Source: Cololabis saira
Lineage: Eukaryota; Chordata; Actinopteri; Beloniformes; Belonidae
Reading direction: 5' to 3'
Assembly: GCF_033807715.1 (NCBI RefSeq)
Contig: NC_084607.1
Coordinates: 13,714,441 to 13,778,440 of the forward strand
DNA: 64,000 bases
Part shown: positions 1 through 12,878 of the stretch, in pieces
How the letters are laid out: the number at the start of each line of letters is the position of its first letter
How positions within the stretch are numbered: position 1 is the first letter of the stretch
The notes under the pieces: model-generated
The model's input: the letters and a program-made list of their open reading frames with translations, nothing else
What the model was told of the DNA's origin: nothing
Database searches by the model: none
Program-made: the position numbers and the translations under genes

Positions 1-326
1 CCAAGGGCGGCCTTCCCATGGAAGCGATGGATATGGAGCCAGAGCCAAGTAATCCATACAGCCCACCTATAAAACTGTCTAGGAAGCAGAATGAACACAA
101 ATACAAAAGTTCCAGGAGCCACAGCTCCCAGTCGCTGTTCTACAGCTCCAGCACCGCAGCCAGCCCGGGGGAGCTAAGACCTTGGCAGAGCAAAGACACG
201 CTGGGTCACCGACAGTCCTACGGCCCCAAAAAACTGTCCCTCTTGGAAAAAGAGCTACACAACACTCGTTACATGCCTCCACATCCTTACTACGTCACCA
301 ACAGCAAGACAGAGGTGACGGTATGA
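1..326 (+). CDS. Shisa-family protein (CKAMP44/SHISA6-9 type), C-terminal coding exon, 5' part outside window
   Basis: The reading frame is open from the left edge (codon phase starts at base 3) to TGA at 324-326, so this is the 3' part of a larger protein and the ATG at 18 is probably internal. The tail is cytoplasmic: rich in Ser, Pro, Tyr and basic residues, with no membrane segment. It closes with YYVTNSKTEVTV. The last four residues, EVTV, are the type-I PDZ ligand shared by the neuronal Shisa proteins (SHISA6, 7 and 9). These are single-pass AMPA-receptor auxiliary subunits that bind PSD-95-type scaffolds through this tail. The signal peptide, cysteine-rich domain and TM helix expected upstream are not in the window. 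The family call is firm. I cannot decide between shisa6 and shisa9 from about 107 residues; the 16p13-type neighbours lean to shisa9, while the motif PWQSKDTLG may lean to shisa6. Confidence 0.85.
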   Translation, partial: KGGLPMEAMDMEPEPSNPYSPPIKLSRKQNEHKYKSSRSHSSQSLFYSSSTAASPGELRPWQSKDTLGHRQSYGPKKLSLLEKELHNTRYMPPHPYYVTNSKTEVTV

Positions 327-1403
327 GGGACTGTCATGGCTTAAAAATGAGTCTGCGTTTCAAAGACAGTAACTGCCGACTACAGGTAGAGTTGCAGGAG
401 AGCAGAATGGATTGTGGTTTGTGCAGCTGTGTACGAAGACACCGTCCGAACGCTAGGTGTACTAGAACAGGACTGTGGGTCCGTCCCACTGCTGCAGGAG
501 GGCACTGGAACTAATATTTGCTGTCTGACACTCGTATAATCCAGCTGCTAAATTTACACAACTCATATAACATAATGTTGAGATGTGCTACGTTATGCGC
601 GTTTGTCCGTATCTACTGAGATATCAACTTTCAAATGAAAGTATGTTCTATCATTTCTGATGAAAATTAGTTATTGGATCAGAGTCAATTAGCTTGTTGT
701 TGTTTGGGTTTTGATGAAATGCCTCACAATGTATTTAATAACATCAGAAGCTGATCATGTGATGAGGAGTTGCTATGAATTCATCGATGCCATTGGTGTT
801 GAGTCATGTACAATGTCCAAGGTTGGTCTTGTTTCTTTCAATCGCATACTAATCTGTGTCAGTCTCTCAAAATGAGGTTTCAAAATAATATGTTTCACTT
901 TAACCAAAGCTAAAAGAAAATACACAAAAAAGGGTTTTTGTTTCGGTGTTTCCGAAAAACTGATGTGGTGTATATTACATCAGGTAATGAAATACAGGCC
1001 AGCCAGGTGTTTATTCATCCCCCGCAGAAATCGCGCCATGACATCTCCGCACTCTGACATTCACAAATGAGGTTTTAACGGCTCATCCTGATGTTAACTG
1101 ACAGCCTCCGCCAGATGTTCCCAGCAAACCGTCACACTGCGTTTGGGCCCACCGACTGTCATCCTCCCCGCCATCAGAGCCACCGGCCCCCCAGGTGCTG
1201 ATCAGCTGACAGCTCTGCACGTCTCTTTACCTGAGAGTCCAAGTCCGATGACACAAAAACCACGTACTGTAGATTGTGGATCTGCAGCCACGGGTGTCCT
1301 GGTGCCACGTGCACTTATGGACACCCTTATACTTGAACGTGGTGTTTGTCGTTGCCAGTCCGTGACAAGCACAGTCCGATAGCCCAACACACCTCGTGTT
1401 CGG
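327..1403 (+). other. probable 3' UTR of the Shisa gene
   Basis: AT-rich non-coding sequence directly after the Shisa stop codon. No frame shows protein-like sequence and there are no recognisable repeats until the (AGAATC) run at about 1404. I could not fix a polyadenylation site, so the length of the UTR is an inference. Confidence 0.4.
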
Positions 1404-1535
1404 ATCAGAATCAGAATCAGAAAAAAAAAAGAATCAGAATCAGAATCAGAAAGAAGTTTATTGCCAAGTAGTTTTTTAACACACACAAATAATTTGTTGT
1501 GGTGATTTGGTGCAATACAAAAGAACAAATAATAT
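1404..1535 (-). mobile_element. LINE/SINE 3' tail with (GATTCT)n terminus, reverse orientation
   Basis: A run of AGAATC hexamers, split by a poly-A stretch, is followed by 'aagtttattgccaagta'. Read on the minus strand this is the common teleost non-LTR 3' end: a conserved TTGGCAATAAA-like segment followed by GATTCTGATTCTGA repeats. The same 3' tail type appears near 47.8 kb in the other orientation. Confidence 0.7.
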
Positions 1536-1744
1536 TAAAAGAAAAAAGATGTACAACATGTTGGTTTTAAAGTGCTGGAGTAATGAGTCTGTACAGAGGT
1601 GACCTAGGATGTGCGTTAATGTGACGCATAAGGTTAGAAGAGGAGTCTTTACGTTAATGTAACGTAGAGTGGGGTGGCGGGTATAAGGTAGAGGGTCATA
1701 ACTGTTCAACCCTCATTGTCATAGCTGACGTGAGAGTCAAAGTC

Positions 1745-2106
1745 TCCCAGCAGAACAAGGGAGTCTCCAACAGCCCAGAGGACAGAGGACTCCAAAAAGC
1801 ATGGGTAACACCAATGTACAGGCACTGAGCCAGGGGTTAATAAGTAGTGCAGGGTATATTCCTAAGTGAAATAGTGTCCAACTCCTCTGAAGGAGACTGG
1901 TTCAAGACCCAGAGCTGTGCATCAAAGTCAGTCCGATTATTTCTAGCTTGAACATTTTAGCCTTGTGCACCCGATCGGCCTCCTTCCCCACCAGAAAGGT
2001 GATGGTCCACATCCCTTAAGTCGGCTGCTATAGCTGGGGATCAGACCACCAGGGTCCCCGCCTTCGGCCACCACCCAGCTCCCCATGAGCCGATGGTAAC
2101 GACAAC
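1745..2106 (-). mobile_element. decayed non-LTR retrotransposon fragment (endonuclease-domain region)
   Basis: On the minus strand the stretch resembles the start of the endonuclease region of a widespread fish LINE, with segments corresponding to 'GGTGGTCTGATCCCC', a 'GTGGGGAAGGAGGCC' block and 'CCAGTCTCCTTCAGAGG'. The frame is broken by stops and small indels, so it is inactive. The family (RTE-like) is recalled from memory and not tested. Confidence 0.6.
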
Positions 2107-3920
2107 AAATAAAAACTCACTAACGGAGCCAGAGTCTATTTTCGTGCAACACTTTCAAATGTTTTTGGAATTCAAGGTTAAAAGTTATTTAAGTTCAATT
2201 CCCCAATACCCACCAATTCATCATTCTGTGATCTCGAAATAAAGAGGACAGGGCCTGGAAAAGTGTTGCTGTTAATGTAAAGACAGGGGACCCGTAAAAA
2301 TGTCTGTTTGAGATTAGTGAGTGTACTGTCAGCTTTTTTTCCCCCGTTTTATTTGGATGGAAAATGCCCCAAGCCAGTCGAAGCAAGTCATTCCCAATAG
2401 ACACTAATAACATTCAGGAGCTGCAGAGTGAAAAGGCTGCATTGTGTTGGTGTAATAGTCCCTCTCATCAATATGTTCAACTAAGGAGCCCTATTATTAG
2501 GATGGTGATTGGCATTGACTAAATATTACAAAAACCCTTGGGCATTTTGGATTATCCACTAAAACTTTTTATTTGCCTCTGAGGAAAAAGTTCAAATGTT
2601 CAGCTTTTATTGTAAATGAGCTTCTTTGCTATTGTGCTGTTCAGCATTTAAAAGAAAAAGAATGTGTGTTTGTTCCAAGGTAACAATTGTGTCAGGCCTG
2701 AGTGGTGACGGCACACACTTAAAACCCATCAGGGTTTTCATGAAAATGTTGTGGAGAGAAGTCAGGTTTAGTTTTCAGCTATGAGAGAGATAAAGCGGTC
2801 CTCTAGATACACCTCACCCTCACAGCCTGTGATGTACAGTACATAACTTTCATCTGCTGTGTTGTCTTGCTCCACACAAGGGTTTTTAAAAGCCAGTGTT
2901 TCAGGTACAGTTGATTACTTGTAACACTTATTTCCCAGTGAACGCATTAAAAAGATGTCCAAGTCTGCCTGCAGCTCTGATCCAAGCAGTCATTGATCTG
3001 AGGCAGCTGAAGACAACGCTGCTACTGCAATGGTTGTATGAAATCTGATTTTCATTCCCTCAAATGATTTTTTGATGTCCCCTCCATTGCCTATTGGTAA
3101 TTGTTTTTTTTGTTTTTTTTTTTTTTTGGAACAATGTGATAATTACCATTACTTAATGGTTACTTATTATACCCACACAAAGAGATTTACTCTTAATGTT
3201 GATGCTAAAAATGTATTTGACATAATAAGCATATGAACTACATCATCCAGCAGCACTTTTATATTTTTAAAATGTGAACGAATTCAAAATGACCACAACT
3301 CTATAACACTTCACTTTGATGGCTGTTTCCTGATTTGTACTGCATTTGATCATGTATTTGCTTTGATCAGTGTTGTGAGGAACCTTTCTGTATTATACAC
3401 ACGTCAATTGATTTCATTTTCACTGATGCGCTCAAACAATTCACACCCTCAACTTATCAGCTAAGCATTTAAATATTTCCCTACTTTGTTTATGCTGTTC
3501 AGTATACTTCAAGTGTCTTGCAAAAACCTTGAATCTCTAAAATGGCTCATTAGCTGTAATAAATTATCTGAAAATGCAGTAAAAACTTGTGTTTCAGTTT
3601 TATTAATTAAAGTTTCATTTCATTCTCGAAGAGTTTGTGAAACTTTTTCTGAATGTGGAACGGTTCTGCAGCTGCTTTCATTGTGCATTCCCTTAACAGC
3701 AATCTAAATTCATGTTTTACTGAGCAATCTTAAGAGATCCACTTTCTGATTTCTTGAAGTGATTAGCTCGATTTATGTATTTTACATCAGCACAAAAGCA
3801 CAGACAATAATCACTACAGTGGTGAACTATCTGGAGTAATTTTTAGGTTTTTTTAAACAAACAAACAAAAAACTCAAACTCTCCAACATCACACTAGATG
3901 GTGTCAAAAGACAATACACA
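2107..3920. other. intergenic or distal UTR, no gene seen
   Basis: AT-rich DNA with short poly-T runs (about 3104-3127). No open frame here looks like a protein and no repeat family was recognised. Confidence 0.5.
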
Positions 3921-3948
3921 CAAACACACACATATATGGGTGTGTGTG

Positions 3949-3980
<32 letters not shown>

Positions 3981-4036
3981 TACACATACAGTATACACAC
4001 ACACGGACACTATATTTAATGTTCATTAAATATAGT
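3921..4036. repeat. alternating purine-pyrimidine cluster (CA/TG/TA) ending in a 28-bp palindrome
   Basis: Alternating CA, TG, TA and AC dinucleotides fill about 3921-4004. They are followed by a perfect palindrome at 4009-4036: arms ACTATATTTAATG and its complement, with a TT loop. Such tracts can adopt Z-form or cruciform structures; there is no direct evidence of function. Confidence 0.8.
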
Positions 4037-4372
4037 CAAGAGATAAAATGAAAGGACGACTGTGCATAAATGATTGGAATAGTATTTGTACATATTCATT
4101 GTCATATTTATTGATTATCTATTGATAAGGTTGATGGCAACTCTTCTGTTTTCATTGTTGAGCTCTATGACGTCAACGAGAACAGTCTGAAGAAGGTTCA
4201 ACACCAGTGCTTAGGATCTTTGATGATGTTTCCTGTTATACCTGACCTGATTCTTGATGAGTTTATCTCCCATAGATCAATATTTTTTTTTTCTGCTGGG
4301 TTCGGTAGAAGATTGTGGGTTCAGAACAGTAAAAGGCAGAAAGAGAAAAGAACTCAGACACTGTCCTGTACA

Positions 4373-4986
4373 CAGGGGTGGACAGTAACGGAGTAAATTT
4401 ACTTGAGTACTGTACTTAAGTACATATCCAGAGGATTTGTACTTTACTTGAGTATTAGATTTCTTTTGTACTTATTACTCTTACTTGAATACACTTCCAA
4501 GACAAATATTTTTACTTTTACTCAAGTAAATTTCTAGGAAGGCTGAAAAGTACTCGTTACTTTCAGGTCTGCTCTTTTTTCTTCTTCCCTAAAATCCTAT
4601 TGGACACAAGCTGTTTTTGTCAAAGGAGGAGACCTATCACAGTGCACGCTCTCCACTGGGATGTACGTAAAGCGGAAATACGTCAAGCCTCCTCAAAACG
4701 ATACCGCCAAAGTAGCCTGCGTTTGTCAATACAGAGCCGCAACAAGTCAAGACAGAGCCGCAACAATTAATTTAGAAAAAATATAGTAATTTACTGATGT
4801 GGAAAATATCTAAATCTAAAAGCATTTACTTTTGGATACTTAAGTACCTTTAAAAGCAAGTACTTTTCTACTCTTACTCGAGTAATATTTTGACTGAGCT
4901 ACTTTTACTTGTAACGGAGTAAATTTTGACCAGTAGTATTTGTACTCTTACTCAAGTACTGGGGTCGAGTACTCTGTCCACCTCTG
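4373..4986. mobile_element. non-autonomous hAT-type element, 614 bp, intact 8-bp target duplication
   Basis: The ends are imperfect inverted repeats: CAGGGGTGGACAGT at the left and ACTGTCCACCTCTG-type sequence at the right. They are flanked by a perfect 8-bp duplication CCTGTACA at 4365-4372 and 4987-4994. The interior is full of 'ACTTNAGTA' repeats read in both directions, typical of an abundant teleost hAT MITE. There is no transposase ORF, so it would need a transposase from elsewhere. Confidence 0.92.
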
Positions 4987-4994
4987 CCTGTACA

Positions 4995-6110
4995 TTGATT
5001 TGCTCATTTTGCCCGAAATCATTCAGCCGGGAAATACTCAGTACGACCTTATCCTCCAACGTGCTGCATAACTAAAATACATTCTGTACAACTAATTACT
5101 GATTAAAGTTCGAGGGCATAAAAACGGAAAAATAAAAGACGGAAGGAAAGACACAAAAAGAAAAATTTCCAAAATTAAAAACATTATAACCTCGTTCTAT
5201 ATTTATGAATGCACTTGAACTTTTATTGAAGATTACCCCTGTTTACATCAAGGCTCTCGGTTCAAATATAAGTTTTATACTAACCTTCTGGGAGCTCGGT
5301 CAATTTCTTGAAAATGCCAGGAGACATTTTTGTAATTAGCAAAGCATGTTTCCTAACGCCAGAGTGGTTCCCTTTGGAAATGGAATCAGCACAGTAACCC
5401 AGTTCAGTCAGACGGAGGTCTGCGACAGACCTTCATCACTCAGCTGAGTTCAACATTTTCAGTAAAAATTCTGATAAATGCAAGTGTTTATCCCCAATGT
5501 GAAATGTTAGAAGCTACTGCAGGAGAGGGTTTTAATGAACAAAAATCAAGATAATCAAAACAAGATCAAGATGCAAAGTGGAAAACATGGAGAGCCATCA
5601 TTTATCTCATCAGTAGATTAAATACGTTTTTAACTAAATGGAGTATTCTAGCAGGGAAAAGTGTGTTTTAGAAGTTATTAAAAGAAGTTTCTGAATATTT
5701 TAACATTTTATGGCTTTATTCAACCACAGGGTGAACTTTTGGGAAATGAGGAGTAGCAGAGCTCTAGCAGAGCTAATGGAGCTAAAAAGAAGTCCTCATT
5801 TCTATTCTGGCACCAATTGTTTCAGATGTTGTTTTGGTATAAACACTTGAACCAAAGATGTCTGCACAGACTTGATCAGACTAAATGTAAAGTATTTTTA
5901 TTTGGCATGAGTTAGCGTGAGTTAAGTGAAAATAGCAGACCTGTAATGATTTAAATAAGGCAGCCATGGTTAAGCCAGCTTCCAGGCCTACGAGTTCATT
6001 TGCAATGTAGCGCTGCACAGTAAGAGCAGGAAAGATGCTTCAAAAGCACTTTGGAAAACCTATCAGTGACATCACACATTTATCCAGTTCTTCTTATACA
6101 GTCTACGAAT
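4995..6110. other. intergenic, no gene seen
   Basis: Non-coding DNA between the hAT element and a short LINE tail. I see no protein-like frame and no strong repeat. Confidence 0.45.
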
Positions 6111-6111
6111 G

Positions 6112-6165
6112 ACAATTCAATTCAAAATACTTTATGGATCCCTGAGGGGAAATTAACTAATACTT
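6112..6165 (-). mobile_element. LINE 3'-end fragment, reverse orientation
   Basis: The stretch 'aattcaattcaaaatac' followed by 'tttatggatccctgagggg' is the reverse complement of a common fish LINE 3' terminus (CCCTCGGGGATC...TTTTGAATTGAATT). Only about 50 bp remain. Confidence 0.6.
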
Positions 6166-6811
6166 GTAATAACTATCTTTCCAACCCCACAGCCACTTCT
6201 AAATACCACGGATGACAAATCTACCAAAATATGGTGTCATTTCTAAGGAAAAAGAGAGTAGACAAAATAGGAAAGATATTTCCACTGTGCTGCAGTCGGG
6301 GCAGATGCTTCATTTTCTTTAAGTAAATAAACACCCCTACGGTCAAGGACAGATCTGTTCTCCAACGCAATGTTGAGGAACGTAAGAAAAAACAAAAGCA
6401 AGCAAAGAATTTTAGATACAAATTTGAGAGTTTTTGCAAGGAGTTGCAGCGATGAAGAACCAGGAGCTCCTCTGAGAGATGCCTCCTCAGCAAACAAAAG
6501 CGTTGCAGACTTGTCTCCTGCTCTACAGAAAGGTTGAGTTATTTTGGGATAGTCACTATTAAATGTCTGATTGCTTCAGAGTGTCATAGCAGCCTCAACT
6601 CCTGCTTTTGTGAGGCTTAAAATAACCAGAGCTCAATCAGTTTATAATATCAATCCCTCATCACTGCGGATATTGTGTGAACTGAAGTGTCGCTTTTACC
6701 ACACTAATTCCTGCTAGGTATAATGTGCTCAGATAAGTCCTGCATAAACACTTTTTCAACTTTAAAGTACACTTTTTTTTAAATAATAATTTAAAATATA
6801 AATAAATAAAT

Positions 6812-6817
6812 AAATAT

Positions 6818-6911
<94 letters not shown>

Positions 6912-6926
6912 TAGTATTATTATTAT

Positions 6927-7004
<78 letters not shown>
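6812..7004. repeat. compound trinucleotide microsatellite (TAC)n(TAA)n
   Basis: About 55 bp of TAC/ACT repeats run directly into about 130 bp of TAA/ATT repeats, with a small interruption near 6911-6929 where the phase inverts. Long translations across this tract (poly-Ile, poly-Ser, poly-Tyr) are artefacts. Confidence 0.95.
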
Positions 7005-10000
7005 TGATTTTAAATTCACTGTCAGTATGTTTGAGAAGTCGTGTTCTATTGCGGCGCTCAAAGACGAGTCGCTTTCCAACCCAGCAATCTGAGCACAAAC
7101 GTGTCATTGATATTGATGAGAAAAACCTTGTAAAGTTTACCAAATTAATAACATAAGGAATTTCGTTTTGACAGAACAGTCTAGCATGCACAAATTAGCA
7201 CAAGTAACAAAACGGTATAAAACCCTGGGAAATCGAACAATCCTTCATATGATGGGGAACTGTCACAGAAAAATTAAAGTTCATGACAGAATCAGTTGGT
7301 AAACTCACAACATCTTTGATTTTAATTTCTGCACGCCCTTGTCAACTGTAACAGTGGGATTTTGGCCTGATATGAGGAAAAAAAAAGTAACCCGCGACTA
7401 CTTTAGCTTTGATTTCCAAAATGTTTTCTTTTCATCATGGATCTGGTTCCCTGCATTTTCATAATTTATCAGCGTATCCAAGATTTACATCAAACTGAGG
7501 TTCCACAGACTCTACTCCCAAAACGTACACACTTACACATGGGAAAGCAACGTTGTTGTAAACATGGAAGAAGACATTTTCCCACAAACACTTCAGTAAG
7601 GTCATTGACTGACGCTTATTAGCTAAATATTTAATGAACAAAACAACTCAGATGATCCTGGTGAGGAGTACGCTCCTAGGTTGAGCGTGTGGAAATGTCA
7701 CAGAACCAGAGGATGATGGACGATTATCTTCAACCTGATTTGGTTAAAAAAAACTTGAGAATTTTTCAAAACACTTGAATTTTCAGGGTCACAAAACAAT
7801 TGTAGTAAAAAAAGGTAAATTAGAAACTACATTAACAAGTAAATCAAAAGCAATTCAGTTTTGCTTTATTTGCTTTCTTTTCAGTTGCGATTTTTTATTC
7901 TCCTCTTTCGGTTTTACTGCTAGTAGAAACAATCAAATTCAAAGAAATATTTCGCTAAATGTCATATAATGCATTAATTCAACCCATTTCATTTTCTTGT
8001 CAGTTTTTCTTTCGTCAGTAGTGGCAGGCCAGTTGGGTTTCAATCCTGGTTTATAGCTGTTTTGGTCTCGTTGTTCTTGGATACCGATGCACCTCTTTTA
8101 TTTCATTCTTTCTTTTGAAGCCAGACCATAAGAGGCCTCCCACCTCTGCTTTATCAGCCTGTCAAAGATGGTTTACTCATGAAGTCACATCATATTGAGA
8201 CCAGTGGAAAGTTCCCAACTTCTTTTGAGGAAATGCCAAAAAGCAGGGATGAAAGCTCGAAAACTTTATAGCACATTCATTTCTATGGAACAAAATTATT
8301 ATTTCAAACTTTTATGAGGCTTTTATAACATTTACCCCTTGTCTTTTTGTTAAATACCAAACCAAAATAGACAAATGAAATGTGTAAGAGAAACATCCAA
8401 AAATAAACAAACTGGGCCTTCTTAGCTTCTAAAAAAAATACTATCATGTTAATCAGTCCATATATTCTCGCTCTGTTTAGCTGCTGATGGTCACATATTC
8501 AATGTTTTACTAAAGCTTTTGAAATGAGCCAGTATATAACCTGTGTCTTAACGGTGTCTTGTTGTACAGTCTCTTCACACGCAGGTAAAAGGAAGAAGAA
8601 ATGTGCACGGAAGTGTAGGTCGATAATAAAAAATAACACTATACCTTTGGGATGAGGAGAGTATTTAAATAGTTCTGCAGCGTTAAAAGTGGAGCAGGAG
8701 CCGGGGGCCGAAACGACTAAATACTAATCATAAGTAATTCAGAAACGGTTGGGAGTTTTAGTAGGATTACTTGAATTTAAAATCCTTTTTTCAAAGATTA
8801 AAGAACAGAAGAGAATAGCTCACTTAGAAGGAGCCTTATCTGAAGGAAAGGTGTTATCTGACACATCAACCTTTATCATCTGAATCTTTATTGCATATAA
8901 GGCAGGTAATGGTGCAGGCCTGCTCTCAGCTTGCATCTGTTTTCAACACTAGTTAAGTTCTGCTCAGCTGCTCTACAGGACATTTACACTACCGGTACAT
9001 ATGTTTATGTTACTTAGTCAGTATAGATTTAGTGTGTAGATTTAGTTGTGGGTTCCAGTAAGTTTGATCAAACATGAGACCTGATTAAACACTTGTTTGC
9101 CTTTTCTGCCATCTAGTGTTACACTTGGATGATGGTGTTTGATCATTCAGATCCTATGTCCTTTGTGGAAACAACAAAAATAGACATGATTTTTTAAATA
9201 ATCAGATCATCTACAATTTAAACGATGAATCATATTTTGTGTAAATAGAGCTGTATAAAGTTCTTCCTTTTATTGCCGCTGTTTTACTATAAAATCCGCA
9301 CATCCACAGAGAGAGACTATTTTTTGGTAAATAAAGCAGGAGTAAAAAATTTTTTTATTGTGAATGATGACTGGGTCAAATCTTGCATAGGGTTTTTTTT
9401 AGAACAAACGTGAATAATCGTAAAAAAAAACATCCCAATAATAAAATAAAACAGCCCTGCTCAATTCTTTTTTGAGCAGACAAACAACCTCTGCGCACCA
9501 CATAACCTACTACGCCACCATGCTTGCTAAAGGTTCTTCCACATCCAGTTTCTTCCTGGCCTCCTTTAGAGGGCATTTGAAAACAATTTTTTTCTTATCT
9601 GCGTTAGCTCATATCAATCTGATTTTTGACACTAAATGCACTGATGGTGGTGTCATGACTGACACCTTAGCTGTAGCGCCCCAACTTCAGGCTTTCTGAA
9701 ATGTTATGTGTCAATCGAGATCAAGGCGTCCTTCCATGTGCTTTCACTGATCGCCACTCAGAGGTCTTGAGGGCAACTTCCAGTCCCGAGTCCTGTCATC
9801 TCCAGAAATAATGACTGCTGTTGTGAGGTGCATCAGTGATGGATGAGTGGAGTACAGAGAAAGACAAAGGTGAAGGATTTAGGGCTGCAGGAATAAAAGC
9901 CAAGCACCAAAAAACAGGACTGAACATATAACACAAGAACAGACAGAGCAAACTACTTCTTTATAAAGCTTAGGTCCTTAAATGTTCCCAGCAAGATTTT

Positions 10001-10312
10001 GCATCTCTTCAATAAGTCTTTGGCAGACAGTGCAATTTGAGCTGCAGCTGCTGAGGCTGGTGTTGTTGGAGTAGCAGCATCAGAGCTGGCGACTCAAAAA
10101 TGTGAACATACATAAAAATGGCTCTGGATCCCCTAGAGATACCAAAACGGCAACACCGTTCTTCCTCTATTCTATTTGAGGAGAAACCAGAAAGGGATTG
10201 GTCATGTGGACTCCCATTATGAACCATTCACTGTGTTATTTGTTGCTAGGCAACACAAGGCAGGCAGGGTGTATTAAAATGGAGAAAAATGTCAAATTTA
10301 CTGGAACAGCGA

Positions 10313-10313
<1 letters not shown>

Positions 10314-10357
<44 letters not shown>
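10314..10357. repeat. poly-A homopolymer, 44 bp
   Basis: Uninterrupted run of 44 adenines. It may be the decayed tail of a retroposed sequence, but no recognisable body precedes it. Confidence 0.9.
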
Positions 10358-10360
<3 letters not shown>

Positions 10361-12788
10361 CACTAACATTGACACTTAAATCCTAAACTGGATTATGTGC
10401 AGTTTTATTTAAAAGTATTGGCAAGAAAGCAAAAAACAAACACATTTTTTACACTTTTTTATTGCCTAAATACTAAAGCAAAAAAAAAAAATGTTTACAT
10501 TTGTACATTGTTCTTTTTCTCACCAAAAGAAAGCCTCAGATTGACCCCCATGACCCTAAATAAGAACAAGAGTGTATGGATGAGGGATGGATGTGTACCT
10601 GTTCTATTGCTCGTGTAGATCAGTGATTAATAAGATGCCGGTGGACTTAAGAGGCTGGACATCTGGATTTTTTCATGAAGCCATTTGTGAAATCAAACCA
10701 GAAGGTGTGGTTGTTCTTATCCTGCTTTGTCAGACTCATCCTAAGATAATAAGATAATTAAAACCAACTCAAAAGTAAAAAAAAAAAAAGAAAAAAAAGG
10801 CCATCCAGTTTAAATTCAGTTCACCCATCTCTGTATTGACCATCCAATCATCACCTTATAGTTGTGATTTAACCAGGTAAAAAACACAGCTAATGTTGCA
10901 AGAACATATTTAATAAAAACAAGAGAGCAAAAATCAAACAAACAAAAACGAGTTTGGCTCTTCATTATTGTATACAAGTACAAAAATCACTGTCACAGTA
11001 CACATTTGCTTCCCTTAGTATCCTTGATTGCATCCATTGAAAAAACATAAAAAAAACAAACACCCATGTCGTTTTTTTTCTAACAATAAATTAAACCACA
11101 AGTTTGAAAAGAAGTTCATAAACTAATGACAAAAAAACAAAAAAAAAACAGCATGGCTTATGCTGCTCGCAGTGTTTCAGGAGATCTGGGATACTTGTTT
11201 TTGTGCAACAAAGGTGGTTTCAGTTTTCATGTAAGGAAAAATAGCTCAGAAAGGCACTTTAAATCTAATTTAAACTAAATAAAAATATGATTCACTATTT
11301 ATATTTGATTAAAAACTAAAGCAGAAAAAAACGAAAAACAATGATGATGAATTTATCTAATGGGTAAAGAATGAAGTAAATATATATCCGAACTGATAAA
11401 GTTCAATAAATGTGTTTTTTTATTCCACAAATTAGATTTTTTTTTATTTCCCACTTCTCTTTATTTTAACTTGTTGTATTCACACATCAGGCTCGCAACT
11501 ATCCGAGTCAAAACGCCTGATTCAGATTGGATCAGACAGCAGAACTGATCTGATGTCGCGAGAAACTGATGCTGCGGTTTGAACCTGACCGCTTCAGAAA
11601 ATCAACACTCTGATCTCAGAACTACAAAAACTATTAAGTCATGACATGGCTATTTTCACGACCACCCGTAATGAAAGAAAGAGTTTTCAACTTCACTATT
11701 TCCTGTATGTACAACCTTCAAATTGATGCCCATTTATGCATTCAATAATAATAATAATAATAATGTTTACTATGATTCATATAAATACTGAATGGGAACA
11801 GAGTGTGGGGAGCACAGGTTTATTGGTCTGTGACACTTCTTTTCCCTTTATTGGCTTTTTCTTTACTTGATGTAAGTAACTGTACTGTACTGTGATGTAA
11901 CTTGATTGTTGCAAGTAATTATTCATATTTATTTATTTTTGACTACTAAACTGGTTACTATAAGATGGCATCAAATTGCATTTTGGGAGTTGTAGGAAGC
12001 AAGATTTCTGGAAGCAGCCCTGCACACTGCTCCAGTTTAAAAGATTCTTATCTCTTATAGTCTCTCTTTTATTGACATGTACAACATATTATCTGCAATA
12101 CAGCTCTAAGCCACTTGAAACTTGATCAATCTCCATTTATTGACGAGTGTAGCCAGCACCTTTGGTATCACCAGTGTATAATTATGAAGAGGAAAAAATA
12201 TATGAAAAAAATTAGGATTTACCATTTTTGTGTCACAATTCCTTACCCATTAGATCCTAAGATGACAGGAAAAGTATCAAAGACAATAAAAACAAACTCC
12301 TTCAGGCACAAACTAAACAGCATCCACAACTCTGGAGATAAACTCAGTCAGCCACAAGCAATTATGAGATGATCACTGGAAAGTCACGAGTCGCAAAGAC
12401 GACGCCCCGGATCTTATTTCAACAAATTATCCAGCACAGGAAAGACATGGGGTGAAAATGGATTTCACACTCCTGCAAAATAAAGTCCACGTGTGCATCG
12501 TTTCCCTTTGAACTGCTTATCCGTTAATTCCCTTAAATTAAAGTGGAGTCCTGGAAGGTTTGGCTCACAAGTGACAGGTGAACGTCTGCTGTGTGAAGTT
12601 CATCTGAAGGTTGTGAACAGTTCCTGGTCAGTGCAGGACGCAGCAGATGCACAACACATCTGTGTCATGTGGAGTGAATCTTTGACGGTATCCTGCTTAT
12701 TAGGGGAATTACACGATTAGAGTCACACGGAGCCCAGAAGCAACTGCGATGATAGCGTTTTGTCATCGTGTGTGTGTGTGTCTAATTT

Positions 12789-12789
<1 letters not shown>

Positions 12790-12844
<55 letters not shown>
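12790..12844. repeat. (TA)n dinucleotide repeat
   Basis: About 55 bp of alternating AT, located in the probable distal 3' flank of mfsd11. Confidence 0.9.
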
Positions 12845-12847
<3 letters not shown>

Positions 12848-12866
12848 GATTAGTTTGGCTGTATTC

Positions 12867-12878
12867 TTTATTTTTATT
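12867..12878 (-). terminator. candidate polyadenylation signals of mfsd11
   Basis: Two abutting AATAAA hexamers on the minus strand, about 0.8 kb downstream of the mfsd11 stop codon. No clear GU-rich downstream element was seen, so this is only the best candidate. Confidence 0.35.

Noticed and set aside
1404..1459. CRISPR-like direct repeats (AGAATC)n
   Set aside because: Spacer-less hexamer repeats at a LINE tail in vertebrate DNA.
4118..4400. Stop-free stretch of about 94 codons without ATG reading SSVFIVELYDVNENSLKK, faintly Tudor-like
   Set aside because: No splice or neighbour support, it runs straight into the hAT element, and frames of this length are expected by chance in 64 kb.
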